From: Chitinophaga varians
GTDB taxonomy: Bacteria > Bacteroidota > Bacteroidia > Chitinophagales > Chitinophagaceae
Direction: 5' to 3'
NCBI RefSeq assembly: GCF_014529945.1
Contig: NZ_JACVFB010000007.1
Location: 186,001 to 250,000, forward strand
DNA: 64,000 bases
The notes under the pieces are model-generated. The model saw only the letters and a list, made by a program, of their open reading frames with translations, had not been told where the DNA came from and made no database searches. The translations under genes and the position numbers were made by a program. Below, piece after piece: positions 1-8,820 of the stretch (position 1 is the first letter of the stretch; the number at the start of each line of letters is the position of its first letter).

Positions 1-572
1 TGTCTGAACAAACCCGGCACATTGGAGTCATCACACAACACGATGCCCGCTCCGGTCTCCTGCCCAGCCAGATACTTTACCAGTTTACATTTTCCGGTGC
101 CAACATCTGTCTGCAGCACCAGCAGATTGTCCTGCTGGTCAAAGGCCAGGTTGCTATACCCTTCGCCCGATCTGACCAACTGGGCCGGGTCATAACCGGT
201 ACCATTAAAACGCACTTTGAGGATTCTGCTGCCGCCGACATCATTTAGGGAAGTGGTCAAAAATACTTCGTCCTTTGAGTTTACGGCAATACCCGAGAAA
301 AAGCTGCCGTCCACACCGGGACCAGCGGTTTGTTCGGCGTAAACAAAATATACACTGGAACTACCGTTCAGATATTTGAGGACCGTCACCCGCCCGTTAA
401 AGTCATAGGCCACGGTGTAGATGTTATTATTCCGGTCGTGCGTAATAGCCGTATGTTGCGGATCAGAGGCAAAATCGGACGGAGAAAACTGCGCACTGGC
501 CGGCATCGCTGCCAGCAGCAGGCACCACAACAAACAGGACCATCCAAGGCGGATCATTTTAGGGATATACAT
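1..572 (-). CDS. secreted beta-propeller-like protein, 3' end outside window
   Basis: The reading frame is open from an ATG at 570-572 to the window edge, so only about the first 190 residues are seen. It starts MYIPKMIRLG followed by a hydrophobic stretch ending MPASAQ, a Sec-type signal peptide with a probable cut after SAQ. The mature part has repeated units such as HDRNNNIYTVAYD, GIAVNSKDEVFLTTS and LAFDQQDNLLVLQT, spaced about 45 residues. That pattern resembles NHL/SMP-30-type propeller blades. A second in-frame ATG lies five codons in. The function is unknown; in Bacteroidota such proteins are often large exported surface proteins, but the C-terminus that would show a sorting domain is missing. 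Confidence 0.65.
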   Translation of the reverse strand, partial: MYIPKMIRLGWSCLLWCLLLAAMPASAQFSPSDFASDPQHTAITHDRNNNIYTVAYDFNGRVTVLKYLNGSSSVYFVYAEQTAGPGVDGSFFSGIAVNSKDEVFLTTSLNDVGGSRILKVRFNGTGYDPAQLVRSGEGYSNLAFDQQDNLLVLQTDVGTGKCKLVKYLAGQETGAGIVLCDDSNVPGLFR

Positions 573-1039
573 ACTATCGAATTAACAGCAAACAGGTTTT
601 AACGGAACACACCAGTGTTCTGTGTCCTGTTTATTTTATTTTGCAGAACAAGATTTTATCAGGGAAATATTTACAGTACGGCTATCTGTCGTTGATGACT
701 ATACGTAGCGTTCCGATAAGGAACCCGGCGAGTAAGCCATCCCATAGTCCGGGATCATAGCGCGGTAACTGGTGACAGATGTGGTCAACACTGGCATAGG
801 GACATTCGCATTCGGTAAAAAATGCTGATTTTCATTCTGGTACATACGGTCGTCGCGGTTTATACGGGTCGATATTGAATGGACAAAAGGGGTAACGGCT
901 TAACGATCGGATTATTGGTTAAAATTAATGCGCGCAAAGATATTCAAATTTTAAAAATATGCAGCCGGGATTTTTCCCATCTTATCCTATCTTGTGGACC
1001 GGAAAAAACCAGGCCGTTTGTTCTCTTAAATCATCCAAT
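573..1039. other. intergenic region without recognised gene
   Basis: About 470 bases between the divergent flanking genes. I see no convincing coding frame, RNA gene or strong hairpin. A weak -7-like TATCTTG lies about 50 bases before the ATG at 1040, so the promoter of the downstream gene is probably within the last 80 bases. Confidence 0.4.
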
Positions 1040-1597
1040 ATGTCCTCTTTACAAGAATTCGCCCAAAACTTTGACGGAAAACCTGTTCCTACCGCGCTGG
1101 TTCGGCTGCTGGCATTTCAGCAGGAGACCGGCTTTGAAGAATATGCCCAGGGTTTCGGGCTGCTGCGCGACGATAAATCCGGCCTGCAACATGGCTGGTG
1201 TTCCGAACCGGCTTTCCTGGAAAAACTGATGCCCTTCGCCCAGGCCAACGGCTCCGGCTCTTTCTACGCTTTATGGCTGCAGCATGACAGCACCGACCTG
1301 AACGAACTGCCGGTAGTGGTTTTCGGCGATGAAGGCGGTGAATATGTGGTGGCAGAAAATATCAACGGTCTCCTGCAACTGCTCACCATCGATACTGAAC
1401 CAATGATCTTTGAAGAGGTGATCTTCTATAAAGACGAAGATGACGACTATTCCAGCTCCTACGCAGAAGAATACCGTACCTGGCTGAAGGAGAATTTCAG
1501 CCTCGATGCCATCACTGATGCGGAAAGCATCATCAACGCCGCACAAGAAAAACATCAGGCTGCTTTTGACGCCTGGAAACAACAGTATTTCGGCTGA
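1040..1597 (+). CDS. small cytoplasmic protein, SMI1/KNR4 (SUKH)-like
   Basis: 185 residues starting MSSLQEFAQNF. The frame is open further upstream to 959, but that part (PGFFPSYPILWTG...) is not protein-like, so I chose the internal ATG. There is no signal peptide or membrane segment. The central part, GSGSFYALWLQ then LPVVVFGDEGGEYVVAEN, has the look of SUKH/SMI1 folds, in which a small aromatic/Gly-rich strand pair is followed by an acidic patch (here YKDEDDDYSSSYAEE). SUKH proteins often act as immunity proteins to secreted toxins. No toxin is adjacent, and the family call itself is tentative. Confidence 0.55.
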   Translation: MSSLQEFAQNFDGKPVPTALVRLLAFQQETGFEEYAQGFGLLRDDKSGLQHGWCSEPAFLEKLMPFAQANGSGSFYALWLQHDSTDLNELPVVVFGDEGGEYVVAENINGLLQLLTIDTEPMIFEEVIFYKDEDDDYSSSYAEEYRTWLKENFSLDAITDAESIINAAQEKHQAAFDAWKQQYFG

Positions 1598-1851
1598 TAA
1601 CACCAACGCATAGCCGCTGTGCAAACGGGCCACAGCCATGTGTTCCCGCATCTTCACTGCGGTCCGGAAACATTGGCAGGCAAAACTTATCCAGCTACCA
1701 ATTGTCATCAATTTTCAATAAATAACTAAAAAATTTTTATCAATTTCGTATATTGTAGCCAAGACTAACTACAACGATGTACAACTGTTCAGAAAACCTT
1801 AACGTCAGGTAACGCGCACCGGTATCTTGCGAAAACTAAAATAACGGCATC

Positions 1852-1883
1852 ATTGTAATCAAGACCCTCAATTGATAACTTTG
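1852..1883 (+). promoter_or_regulatory. promoter of hybrid kinase gene at 1911
   Basis: A Bacteroidota-type promoter: -33 ATTG at 1852-1855, 20 bases, then TAACTTTG at 1876-1883, a perfect TAnnTTTG -7 box. Start of transcription would be near 1890, leaving a leader of about 20 bases before the ATG at 1911. The rest of the 313-base gap (1598-1910) shows no gene. Confidence 0.6.
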
Positions 1884-1910
1884 ACCTACTAAAAAACCCA
1901 CAACGAATGT

Positions 1911-3668
1911 ATGCGTAGATTCTGGCGCCTGTTGAAAACTCTTCCATTCCTTGGTACAGATGGAGCACCGCTTCCGTTAAACAGCAAGCGTGTCATCATC
2001 ATCCTTAATTCCCTGGCTTTATTAACCTCTTTCCTGTGCTTCCTGATCTCCACCGTTTTATGGAACACAGCCCACGAAATTCGCATCTCCGGCGTTGGCT
2101 ACGCCATGGCTGTCATTTACCTCAGCGTGCCGTTGTTCAACAAAGCCGGTAAAACCAACTCCGCCCTACTGACCATCTTCCTGCTGCAGTCCTTCAGCGC
2201 TATGTACTACGGCGCCCTGTTAGGACCCGCTATCAACATAGAAGCACTGGCCGTATTCCTCTGCGGCGCCGCCCTGCTGATCATCAAGTCCAGTCGCTAC
2301 AAATGGACAGCTATCAGCTTTGTATTAACGGTAACGGTTATATTGAAAGTGATCTGGTATGGTAATCTGATAGACCCGCTGCCGCTGAGCATCGGCAACA
2401 ACCGGTTGGTATATTTCTTCGCCGCCGGGGCCGTACTGCTGATGAATGCACTGCTGCTTTATTTCTACGAACGCGCCGTGAACAAAAGCAACCGCGAACT
2501 GGAACTGCTCGTCGAAGAAAGAACAGAAGCCCTGAACCAGGCCAACCGCTATAAAACTACTTATCTCAACTCGCTGTCGCACGACTACCGTACGCAGCTG
2601 AACCCTATCTACGGCCTGGCGCATGAACTGGTATTACAGGCCGAAGACGAAGGCATGCCGGACCAGATACAGGTATCCACCGACGTGATCCGCGCATTGT
2701 ATGCCTCTTCCCGCAACATGCTCGATATGACCAACGTGGTGCTGGACACCGCCCGCATCGAGGCGGGCATGTACGATGTGCCGCAGCCGGCACCGTTTTC
2801 TGTCAGACAATGGCTTTATCAGCAGCTGGACAGCTACCAGTATGTTTCGCCTGTGCCGTTGCAATTGCAGCTGGCAGGTATCCCCGGCCGCATTGTTTCT
2901 GATGCCGCCCTGCTGACAAGGATATTGAGCAATCTGCTGACCAACGCGATTAAATTCTCCTGCCCCGGCGGCAGCATCACCATCATGGCCCGCGCCACCG
3001 GTCAGCATTTCATCCTCGAAGTGCGCGATGAAGGCAAGGGCATCCCTGCCGAAGAACTGGAGAAAGTTTTTGATTTATATATCACCGGTTCCAAGCCCGG
3101 AGAAGGCACCGGACTGGGACTGCCCATTTCCCGGAAAATAGCAGAGACCCTGGGCGGCACCCTGACCGCCACCAGCGAAATCGGCCAGGGCAGCACCTTC
3201 CGGCTGAGCATCCCTATGGTGGCCGATAACAGCCGCAGGTCACAGCCGCAGCAGCCGAACGAATTTGAGAAATTCTACGGCGCTAAAGTGCTCTGCGTGG
3301 ACGATGACCACAGCAACCGCCTGCTGGCTGAGCTGCAACTAAAACGATTAGGCTGCACCACCGCCTTTGCCGCCTCTTCCGGTGAAGCGCTCGGCAAAGC
3401 ACGCGAAGTCATCCCTGACGTGATCCTGCTCGATTATTACCTGCCCGAAATATCCGGCATGGCCCTGCTCGAAAAAATCCGCAAAGACACTGTACTGCGT
3501 CATATCCCGGTAATTTTTATCAGCGGAAACGCAGATACAGCGGAGATCGCAATGGCCCGGACACATGGCGACGGGTTCCTCTCCAAGCCCATCATGCTGG
3601 AACAATTGTACTATGCCCTGCTCCCGTTTCTGTCCAGCAGGCTCGTCACTGAGACGGGACAATTATAA
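1911..3668 (+). CDS. membrane hybrid sensor histidine kinase with C-terminal receiver
   Basis: 585 residues. Residues about 28-185 form six to seven membrane helices with little periplasmic sequence, so the input is likely membrane-borne. A short coiled coil (about 190-215) leads to a HisKA domain with the phospho-acceptor H224 in SLSHDYRTQLNP. The usual Pro after RT is Gln. The ATPase part has an N box (NLLTNAIKFS), G1 (DEGKGIP) and G2 (GTGLGLPISRK). A receiver domain follows, with acidic residues in VLCVDDDHSN, acceptor D508 in ILLDYYLPE and Lys in LSKP. There is no DNA-binding output domain, so a partner phosphotransfer or regulator must exist elsewhere. It lies directly upstream of a terpene synthase and resembles the kinase at 6065-7870 in layout, so a role in controlling the terpene island is an inference from context. 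Confidence 0.85.
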   Translation: MRRFWRLLKTLPFLGTDGAPLPLNSKRVIIILNSLALLTSFLCFLISTVLWNTAHEIRISGVGYAMAVIYLSVPLFNKAGKTNSALLTIFLLQSFSAMYYGALLGPAINIEALAVFLCGAALLIIKSSRYKWTAISFVLTVTVILKVIWYGNLIDPLPLSIGNNRLVYFFAAGAVLLMNALLLYFYERAVNKSNRELELLVEERTEALNQANRYKTTYLNSLSHDYRTQLNPIYGLAHELVLQAEDEGMPDQIQVSTDVIRALYASSRNMLDMTNVVLDTARIEAGMYDVPQPAPFSVRQWLYQQLDSYQYVSPVPLQLQLAGIPGRIVSDAALLTRILSNLLTNAIKFSCPGGSITIMARATGQHFILEVRDEGKGIPAEELEKVFDLYITGSKPGEGTGLGLPISRKIAETLGGTLTATSEIGQGSTFRLSIPMVADNSRRSQPQQPNEFEKFYGAKVLCVDDDHSNRLLAELQLKRLGCTTAFAASSGEALGKAREVIPDVILLDYYLPEISGMALLEKIRKDTVLRHIPVIFISGNADTAEIAMARTHGDGFLSKPIMLEQLYYALLPFLSSRLVTETGQL

Positions 3669-3674
3669 CGTCAA

Positions 3675-3700
3675 CGGCTAAATATTAAAATATTTAGCCG
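3675..3700. promoter_or_regulatory. perfect 26-bp palindrome upstream of terpene synthase
   Basis: Twelve-base arms beginning CGGCTAAATATT around a two-base AA centre lie between the kinase stop (3668) and the synthase start (3710). No T-run follows on the plus strand (TAACTTG follows), so it is not a standard terminator. It could be an operator or an RNA hairpin that lowers read-through from the kinase gene. Confidence 0.5.
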
Positions 3701-3709
3701 TAACTTGAT

Positions 3710-4711
3710 ATGGCCAAATTATGTGATATGAATGCAATAATTCTCCCGATCCTTTACTGCCCTATCGAGCCAGCGATCAATCCAAATTACCAACATGCCA
3801 TCGACCACACCAATGCGTGGGTAAAGAGATTTGCACTGCATGCCGACAGCAGTTACGAAAAATACCTGGAAGATAATTTCGGTATGATGACCGCCAGGTT
3901 TTATCCAGAATGCGGGCTGGACCAGCTGAAGCTCGCCAACGATGCCAACGTGCTGTTATTCGTGATGGACGATGCCATGGACAACCAGATAGAGCGCGAC
4001 GAACTGATACAGTCCCGATTAAATTTCGAAAGTTTCGTAGCGGCCTGTAAGCAGATCCTGTCGGACCCGCAGCCTCCCAAAGCCGGTGAAACCGGCGTTA
4101 TGGCGGCGCTGGCAGATGTATGGATTCGTTTCAAAGCTATCAGCACGTCCGAATGGCAACGCAACTTCGTGGAAAGCCTGCACAAAATGTTTGCCGCCGG
4201 GCTGTGGGAATATGGCAACGTACAAACCGGTCAGCTCCCGTCCGTCGCTGAGTTTTACAAGAGAAGACAATATCTCGGAGCGGCACATGTCAGCACTGAC
4301 ATGATCGAAGTGATAGAAGAAATATCACTGCCGGCCGATATTCTTCAGCATCCGGCAGTGACGGAATTAGTGGTATTGGCGCGCAACCTGGTATGCTGGG
4401 CCAATGATCTCTTTTCCCTGTCGAAGGAACTGGACCATGGCGACCAGCATAACATGGTGCTGATCATGAAAGCTGAAAGAGCGCTCTCACTGGAAACGGC
4501 CATTGTACAGGCAGCCGGGTTGCATGACCAGGAAATGCGTCAGTTTGAACGGGCATCCGCCCAGCTCCCCTCCTTCGGCGCCTATGATGCCGCTGTCAGG
4601 AAATACGTCCGCATTTTGGCCGCTATTCTCCGCGGTAACATGGACTGGAGCTACAGGGAAACGGCACGGTACACCTTCGAATATGGCCACGTGGCGCTAG
4701 ATCTTGTCTAA
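3710..4711 (+). CDS. class I terpene synthase (cyclase) 1
   Basis: 333 residues, the size of bacterial mono-domain sesqui-/monoterpene cyclases. The aspartate-rich metal motif is DDAMD (residues 87-91). The second metal motif is the canonical NDxxSxxxE, NDLFSLSKE (232-240), followed by DHGDQHN. An RY pair near the C-terminus (ETARYTF) fits the diphosphate-sensing Arg-Tyr of the family. The enzyme should ionise a prenyl diphosphate and cyclise it in the cytoplasm; the product cannot be predicted. An alternative start is the ATG at 3728 (MNAIILP), which removes six residues. The 3' end overlaps the convergent P450 gene by 15 bases. Neighbours are a hybrid kinase upstream and a P450 that could oxidise the product. 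Confidence 0.88.
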   Translation: MAKLCDMNAIILPILYCPIEPAINPNYQHAIDHTNAWVKRFALHADSSYEKYLEDNFGMMTARFYPECGLDQLKLANDANVLLFVMDDAMDNQIERDELIQSRLNFESFVAACKQILSDPQPPKAGETGVMAALADVWIRFKAISTSEWQRNFVESLHKMFAAGLWEYGNVQTGQLPSVAEFYKRRQYLGAAHVSTDMIEVIEEISLPADILQHPAVTELVVLARNLVCWANDLFSLSKELDHGDQHNMVLIMKAERALSLETAIVQAAGLHDQEMRQFERASAQLPSFGAYDAAVRKYVRILAAILRGNMDWSYRETARYTFEYGHVALDLV

Positions 4712-5857
4712 TACCAGCGGCAGGCTCTTCAGGCTGTATACCAGCGCGCTGATTTCCGGCTCCGGCTCTACTGCCGTTGCCAGTCGCACCCGCGCATGAC
4801 GGAAAATCGTTTCAAAAGCAATCCGTGTTTCCACTCTCGCCAACGGCGCACCCAGGCAATAATGGATACCATGCCCGAAACTCAACGCCTGATTCAGATT
4901 GGCGCGGTCCATATCAAAAGCGTCCGGATGCGCAAAAACAGATGCGTCTTTATTGGCGGTGCTGACAGACACATTGACCAGATCACCTTTTTTAATGGCT
5001 GCGGAGGAAACAATGGTGTCCTTCGCAGCTATTCTCGGAAATCCTTTCACCGGCGATAATACCCGCAATGCTTCCGTGATGGCACGAGGAATATCATCCG
5101 TGTGCGTAGCCAGATGCGCCTGTATATCCGGCAGCTGAGAGAAAATATACATGGCATTGGCCAGAGAGCTCTTCGTTGTTTCATACCCTCCCAGGAAAAT
5201 AGCCACACACATGGCAATCACGTCCATCGTCTCCAGTCTGCTGCCTTCCACTTCAGAAACAATCAGCTGTGAAATCAGGTCGTCTTCCGGATGGGCAGTA
5301 CGTTTGTTGATGAGCTCAGAGAAAAAGATGCTCATCTCCTGCATGGAGCGACCGAAAATTTCTACGCCGATCACCCGCGGATCACCTGCAACAGCGATGA
5401 TCCATTGTCTTACCTTCTCCACTTCAGCATCGGGCACGCCCAGTAACCGGGATATCACCCGGTGGGGCAGCTGTAATGCAAAATCACCCACGAATTCAAT
5501 CGTACCGGTAGTCAGATGTGGCAACAACAATTCCTCGCATTGTTGTCGTATCCACCCCTCTGACTGGGCAATAATGGCCGGTGAAAAGGCCTTAGTGGCC
5601 AACGCCCGCAGGTGTTTGTGTTTCGGCGGGTCTGTCACATTCAGGTTGCGCGTAAATACGTTGTCATCGGTTTTAGGGATGTACTCACTTGAAAAAGTAG
5701 CATAGTCACTCAGTACAGCCACCACGTCCTCATAACGGGTCACCTGCCAGGCGCCGGGAATATGGTCGGAATAGTAAGGGGTGAAACTGGTGTCGAAAAA
5801 GGGTGGTGCAGCCTGCATACGTGGATGCAGGGGGTGTTGGCTCAAAGGCGTTTTCAT
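4697..5857 (-). CDS. cytochrome P450, soluble bacterial type
   Basis: 386 residues with no membrane anchor, the usual length of bacterial class I P450s. Visible signatures are the I-helix LGGYETTKSSL (oxygen-binding Gly and acid-Thr), the K-helix ExxR as EALR, and the heme loop SFGHGIHYCLGAPLARVE with the thiolate ligand C334. An N-terminal NVTDPPKHKHLRALATKAFSP block matches the B'/C region of this class. It would need ferredoxin and ferredoxin reductase, neither of which is nearby. Lying between two terpene synthases, it is the likely tailoring oxidase for a terpene; this is inference. It is transcribed towards synthase 1 and overlaps its end by 15 bases, and diverges from the kinase at 6065 across about 200 bases that should hold both promoters. 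Confidence 0.9.
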   Translation of the reverse strand: MKTPLSQHPLHPRMQAAPPFFDTSFTPYYSDHIPGAWQVTRYEDVVAVLSDYATFSSEYIPKTDDNVFTRNLNVTDPPKHKHLRALATKAFSPAIIAQSEGWIRQQCEELLLPHLTTGTIEFVGDFALQLPHRVISRLLGVPDAEVEKVRQWIIAVAGDPRVIGVEIFGRSMQEMSIFFSELINKRTAHPEDDLISQLIVSEVEGSRLETMDVIAMCVAIFLGGYETTKSSLANAMYIFSQLPDIQAHLATHTDDIPRAITEALRVLSPVKGFPRIAAKDTIVSSAAIKKGDLVNVSVSTANKDASVFAHPDAFDMDRANLNQALSFGHGIHYCLGAPLARVETRIAFETIFRHARVRLATAVEPEPEISALVYSLKSLPLVLDKI

Positions 5858-6064
5858 TTTTTAGTAATGGATTAGAGAATGTTGAACAATCACTTTGGTA
5901 GGTAAATTACTTAGAAATTCGATAATTTTATTTATCTTACCCACAAAACACTGTACCCTGATTCCGTAACCCAAAAAACTGAAATTTAGGCCTTTGATGA
6001 ATACCCGCTTACAACGTGCAGAAGGGAAAGATTTTCTTTCTATGACCCTCAATATATCCGTAAT

Positions 6065-7870
6065 ATGAAACCAGAGCGTATCACAATGGTCGATGTAACC
6101 AGGCAAATGTTATTAAAGCCAATAGTGGCTGGAGCCGATGGTAGTGAAAGAGACGTAGAAAAACGTTCGACGATACAGCTGAATGCAATGGCGCTCATAT
6201 TGTTCTCTTTGGTTGTCGGGGTTGGAGGATATTTCTATTTTCTTAAATCCAGTCTGCTATTTCTTATTGGCGTTCCACTCGAAGCGTTTTGTTTTCTGGC
6301 AGTGATTTTCTTAAACTGGAGAAAACAATACTTTAATGCCAACCTCCTGATGTTGCTTACGAATGTCATTTTTATCGGATACTGGTCTACAGTATTGGGT
6401 GACGGTATTTCCATTGAAATGCTACTGGTCTTTATTACCGTAATTACGTTCCATCTGACATCGTCCTTTGTACTTTATAAAAAAACCAAAGCGCTTCTAT
6501 ATGGAATAGTTGGATGTATACTGATGGTTATTTACATTATCATGAATGCCTACATGCATTTCATCACTCCATTGGATCTCAGTAAAAACGTAACAGCCGT
6601 TATGCGCTGGGCAACCAGTATCGCGCTGTTGGTTTTTATTCTTAGTATATTAACTTCATACGCTACTCAAATCAATGGATTATTGATCGAGTCCCGCAGA
6701 CTACAAATGGCATCCGAGCGGAAAACCGCTTATCTGTCCGAAGTATTTCACGAAGTAAGGACCCCGCTAAATGTGGTATACAGCATTGCACAGCTATTTC
6801 TGCTAAAGAAAGATAAACTGTCTGCCCTGGAAGAAGAGGATTCCGATGAAGAATACAAACTGCCCAGCGGCAGCGAAATGGCCGACCAATTGTACAGCTC
6901 CACTGCGCTCACCCGCAATATCATCAACCATGTGCTGGAAATCGCGAAAATCGAGAGCGGTAAATTCATCGAAATCAACAAGGAAGATTTTTCCCTGTTT
7001 GGCCTTGTCAACTCCACTATCGCTGCCCACTCCTATTTGGCCAGTCCAAAGGGCATAAAGATAGAGCTGGAAATCGACGATGCATTGAAACAAGCCATCC
7101 ATAGCGATAAAATGATCTTAACCAAGATCTTTAATAACCTGTTATCCAATGGCATTAAGTATACGACCAACAATACTGTAGTACGGGTAGTATTGAAAAA
7201 GGCTGACGACTATTGGTGGACGCTGTCAATCACGAACACCGGAAAGATAGACCCCATCATTGCCAGGGCCGTATTTGAACGTTTTGTGGCAAAAGGTGAA
7301 AGTGAATCCAGCAGCGGATTAGGCCTGGCTATCACCAAACACCTCGTGGAATTGCTGGGCGGAGAAATCTCCATCCTTTCCAGCCCGGACCCCGACCTGA
7401 CTACGATGCATGTGAGGCTGCCATATGAAGCGGGCGCCAAACCACTGGTACAACTCAATAAGGTGGCTGACGGAAAAAACATCTTCTGGAAATCAAAAGT
7501 ATCGATGTTTGAAGATGACCCGATGGGGGCAGGCTGGGTGATGCGCTTCCTCAAGAAATGGGGGGTAGATGCCAAACTTTACAAAGATGAAGACATTGAC
7601 GGTGCAATTAACCGTATTATAGCCGATAATCCCAATCTGGTCATTACAGACCTGAACATGCCAGGATTATCAGGGGAGATGCTTTTAAAGCGGATGAGGG
7701 AACATCCTGCCTTAAAAAGCATCCCCGTTTTGATTGTCAGTGCCAGTGAATCGTTTTCCGAAAATGAAGCTATAGCTATTGGTGCAGAAGGCTTTATAAA
7801 GAAACCTATTGATTTTGGTGAACTATGCCTGACATTGGCTAAATTTTTACCCTATCGAGCGGTGTCATAA
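6065..7870 (+). CDS. membrane hybrid sensor histidine kinase with C-terminal receiver
   Basis: 601 residues with the same architecture as the kinase at 1911: about six membrane helices (roughly residues 40-200) and almost no extracytoplasmic loops, then HisKA with H229 in EVFHEVRTPLNVVYSI. The ATPase domain has N box NNLLSNGIKYTT and G2 SSGLGLAITKH. The G1 region reads NTGKIDPI, shorter and less acidic than the usual DxGxGI, so ATP binding may be atypical. The receiver has the acid pair in FEDDPMG, acceptor D529 in LVITDLNMPG and Lys in IKKPID. No effector domain is present. It is divergent from the P450 gene and convergent with terpene synthase 2, two bases apart. It probably senses something in the membrane and may act on the terpene genes; that is inference. 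Confidence 0.85.
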   Translation: MKPERITMVDVTRQMLLKPIVAGADGSERDVEKRSTIQLNAMALILFSLVVGVGGYFYFLKSSLLFLIGVPLEAFCFLAVIFLNWRKQYFNANLLMLLTNVIFIGYWSTVLGDGISIEMLLVFITVITFHLTSSFVLYKKTKALLYGIVGCILMVIYIIMNAYMHFITPLDLSKNVTAVMRWATSIALLVFILSILTSYATQINGLLIESRRLQMASERKTAYLSEVFHEVRTPLNVVYSIAQLFLLKKDKLSALEEEDSDEEYKLPSGSEMADQLYSSTALTRNIINHVLEIAKIESGKFIEINKEDFSLFGLVNSTIAAHSYLASPKGIKIELEIDDALKQAIHSDKMILTKIFNNLLSNGIKYTTNNTVVRVVLKKADDYWWTLSITNTGKIDPIIARAVFERFVAKGESESSSGLGLAITKHLVELLGGEISILSSPDPDLTTMHVRLPYEAGAKPLVQLNKVADGKNIFWKSKVSMFEDDPMGAGWVMRFLKKWGVDAKLYKDEDIDGAINRIIADNPNLVITDLNMPGLSGEMLLKRMREHPALKSIPVLIVSASESFSENEAIAIGAEGFIKKPIDFGELCLTLAKFLPYRAVS

Positions 7871-7872
7871 TC

Positions 7873-8820
7873 TCAGCTATAACGACCAGTATCCAGTACA
7901 GCCCAATCATCGTATCCTCTCACGATTTGATAAACTCCAGCGATATATTTCGCTAGTTGTGTATTAATACGATCACCAAAATCAGGAAGCAGGGTGCGGG
8001 CCGTTTCAAATTCCTGAAGGTGCCGTTGATGCTCGCTGCTGACAAAATCGATAGCATCATCCATCGTTAAATTATATTCCCGTTTTGCAATCAGAATCAG
8101 GTTAAATCCGGCTTCTTCCAATGCTGCTTCACGACTGATGGAGTGCAGGTCATTAGAAAGGCAGCCTAGCAGATTAAGCTCCAATTCTATCCTTTTTACA
8201 ACTGGATGAGTGTATACCTCCTGTGGAATCCTCAATCCTGCAAACATAGCCACCAGCGGGAACATGATATAAAAACCAGTAAAAGGACGCTCCCGATAAT
8301 AATCATCTATGCTCACTTGATGCCGATGAAGTTGCATCCTGATCTCCAGCTTACATTCCGTCAGATAGTCTTCAACGTGGGTACTGAATTGCTGATACAG
8401 GAAAGGACGGTCACTACAAATACTCCGCATCTTACTAACGATGTTCCCAAGCGCTAATTCCAAATGCCCATTCCCCTGATAGATCCTTCCCTGCAAAATA
8501 CTGATGAATACATCCAGCTGAGCGGTCATTTGCACGGCCCGGATCTTATCTTCCGATCCCCGGTCGCAACTATCATCCACCGTAAAGAGCCATGTCAACA
8601 GTTCTCCTGCCAACGTAATATGTTCCAGACTGGCAAAGGGATACTCTCGGGCTGCCTGCAATCCAAATCGGGCATGGTTGTACCATTTCAGCGGTTTAAA
8701 AAAAGGCGACAGGTTAAATTCCTGCGCCCAATTCACTGTGTTGGCCTGTACGGTTTCACTATGATCGCTGATTTTAACGTCACCAGGGATAGTGACCATT
8801 GCATACTTTCGATTTAACAT
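7873..8820 (-). CDS. class I terpene synthase (cyclase) 2
   Basis: 315 residues from the ATG at 8818-8820 (MLNRKYAMV). The frame is open 20 codons further, but that part is a short hydrophobic run unlike the family's N-terminus; MVTIPGDVKI at 8799 is another option. Motif one is DDSCD (residues 82-86) with the following RGSED. Motif two is NDLHSISRE (223-231), the full NDxxSxxxE pattern. A C-terminal DTGRY supplies the Arg-Tyr pair. The chain is of normal family length. It shares the fold motifs with synthase 1 but little else, so the two should make different products or act on different prenyl diphosphates. It is separate from the P450 by the hybrid kinase. Confidence 0.87.
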   Translation of the reverse strand: MLNRKYAMVTIPGDVKISDHSETVQANTVNWAQEFNLSPFFKPLKWYNHARFGLQAAREYPFASLEHITLAGELLTWLFTVDDSCDRGSEDKIRAVQMTAQLDVFISILQGRIYQGNGHLELALGNIVSKMRSICSDRPFLYQQFSTHVEDYLTECKLEIRMQLHRHQVSIDDYYRERPFTGFYIMFPLVAMFAGLRIPQEVYTHPVVKRIELELNLLGCLSNDLHSISREAALEEAGFNLILIAKREYNLTMDDAIDFVSSEHQRHLQEFETARTLLPDFGDRINTQLAKYIAGVYQIVRGYDDWAVLDTGRYS

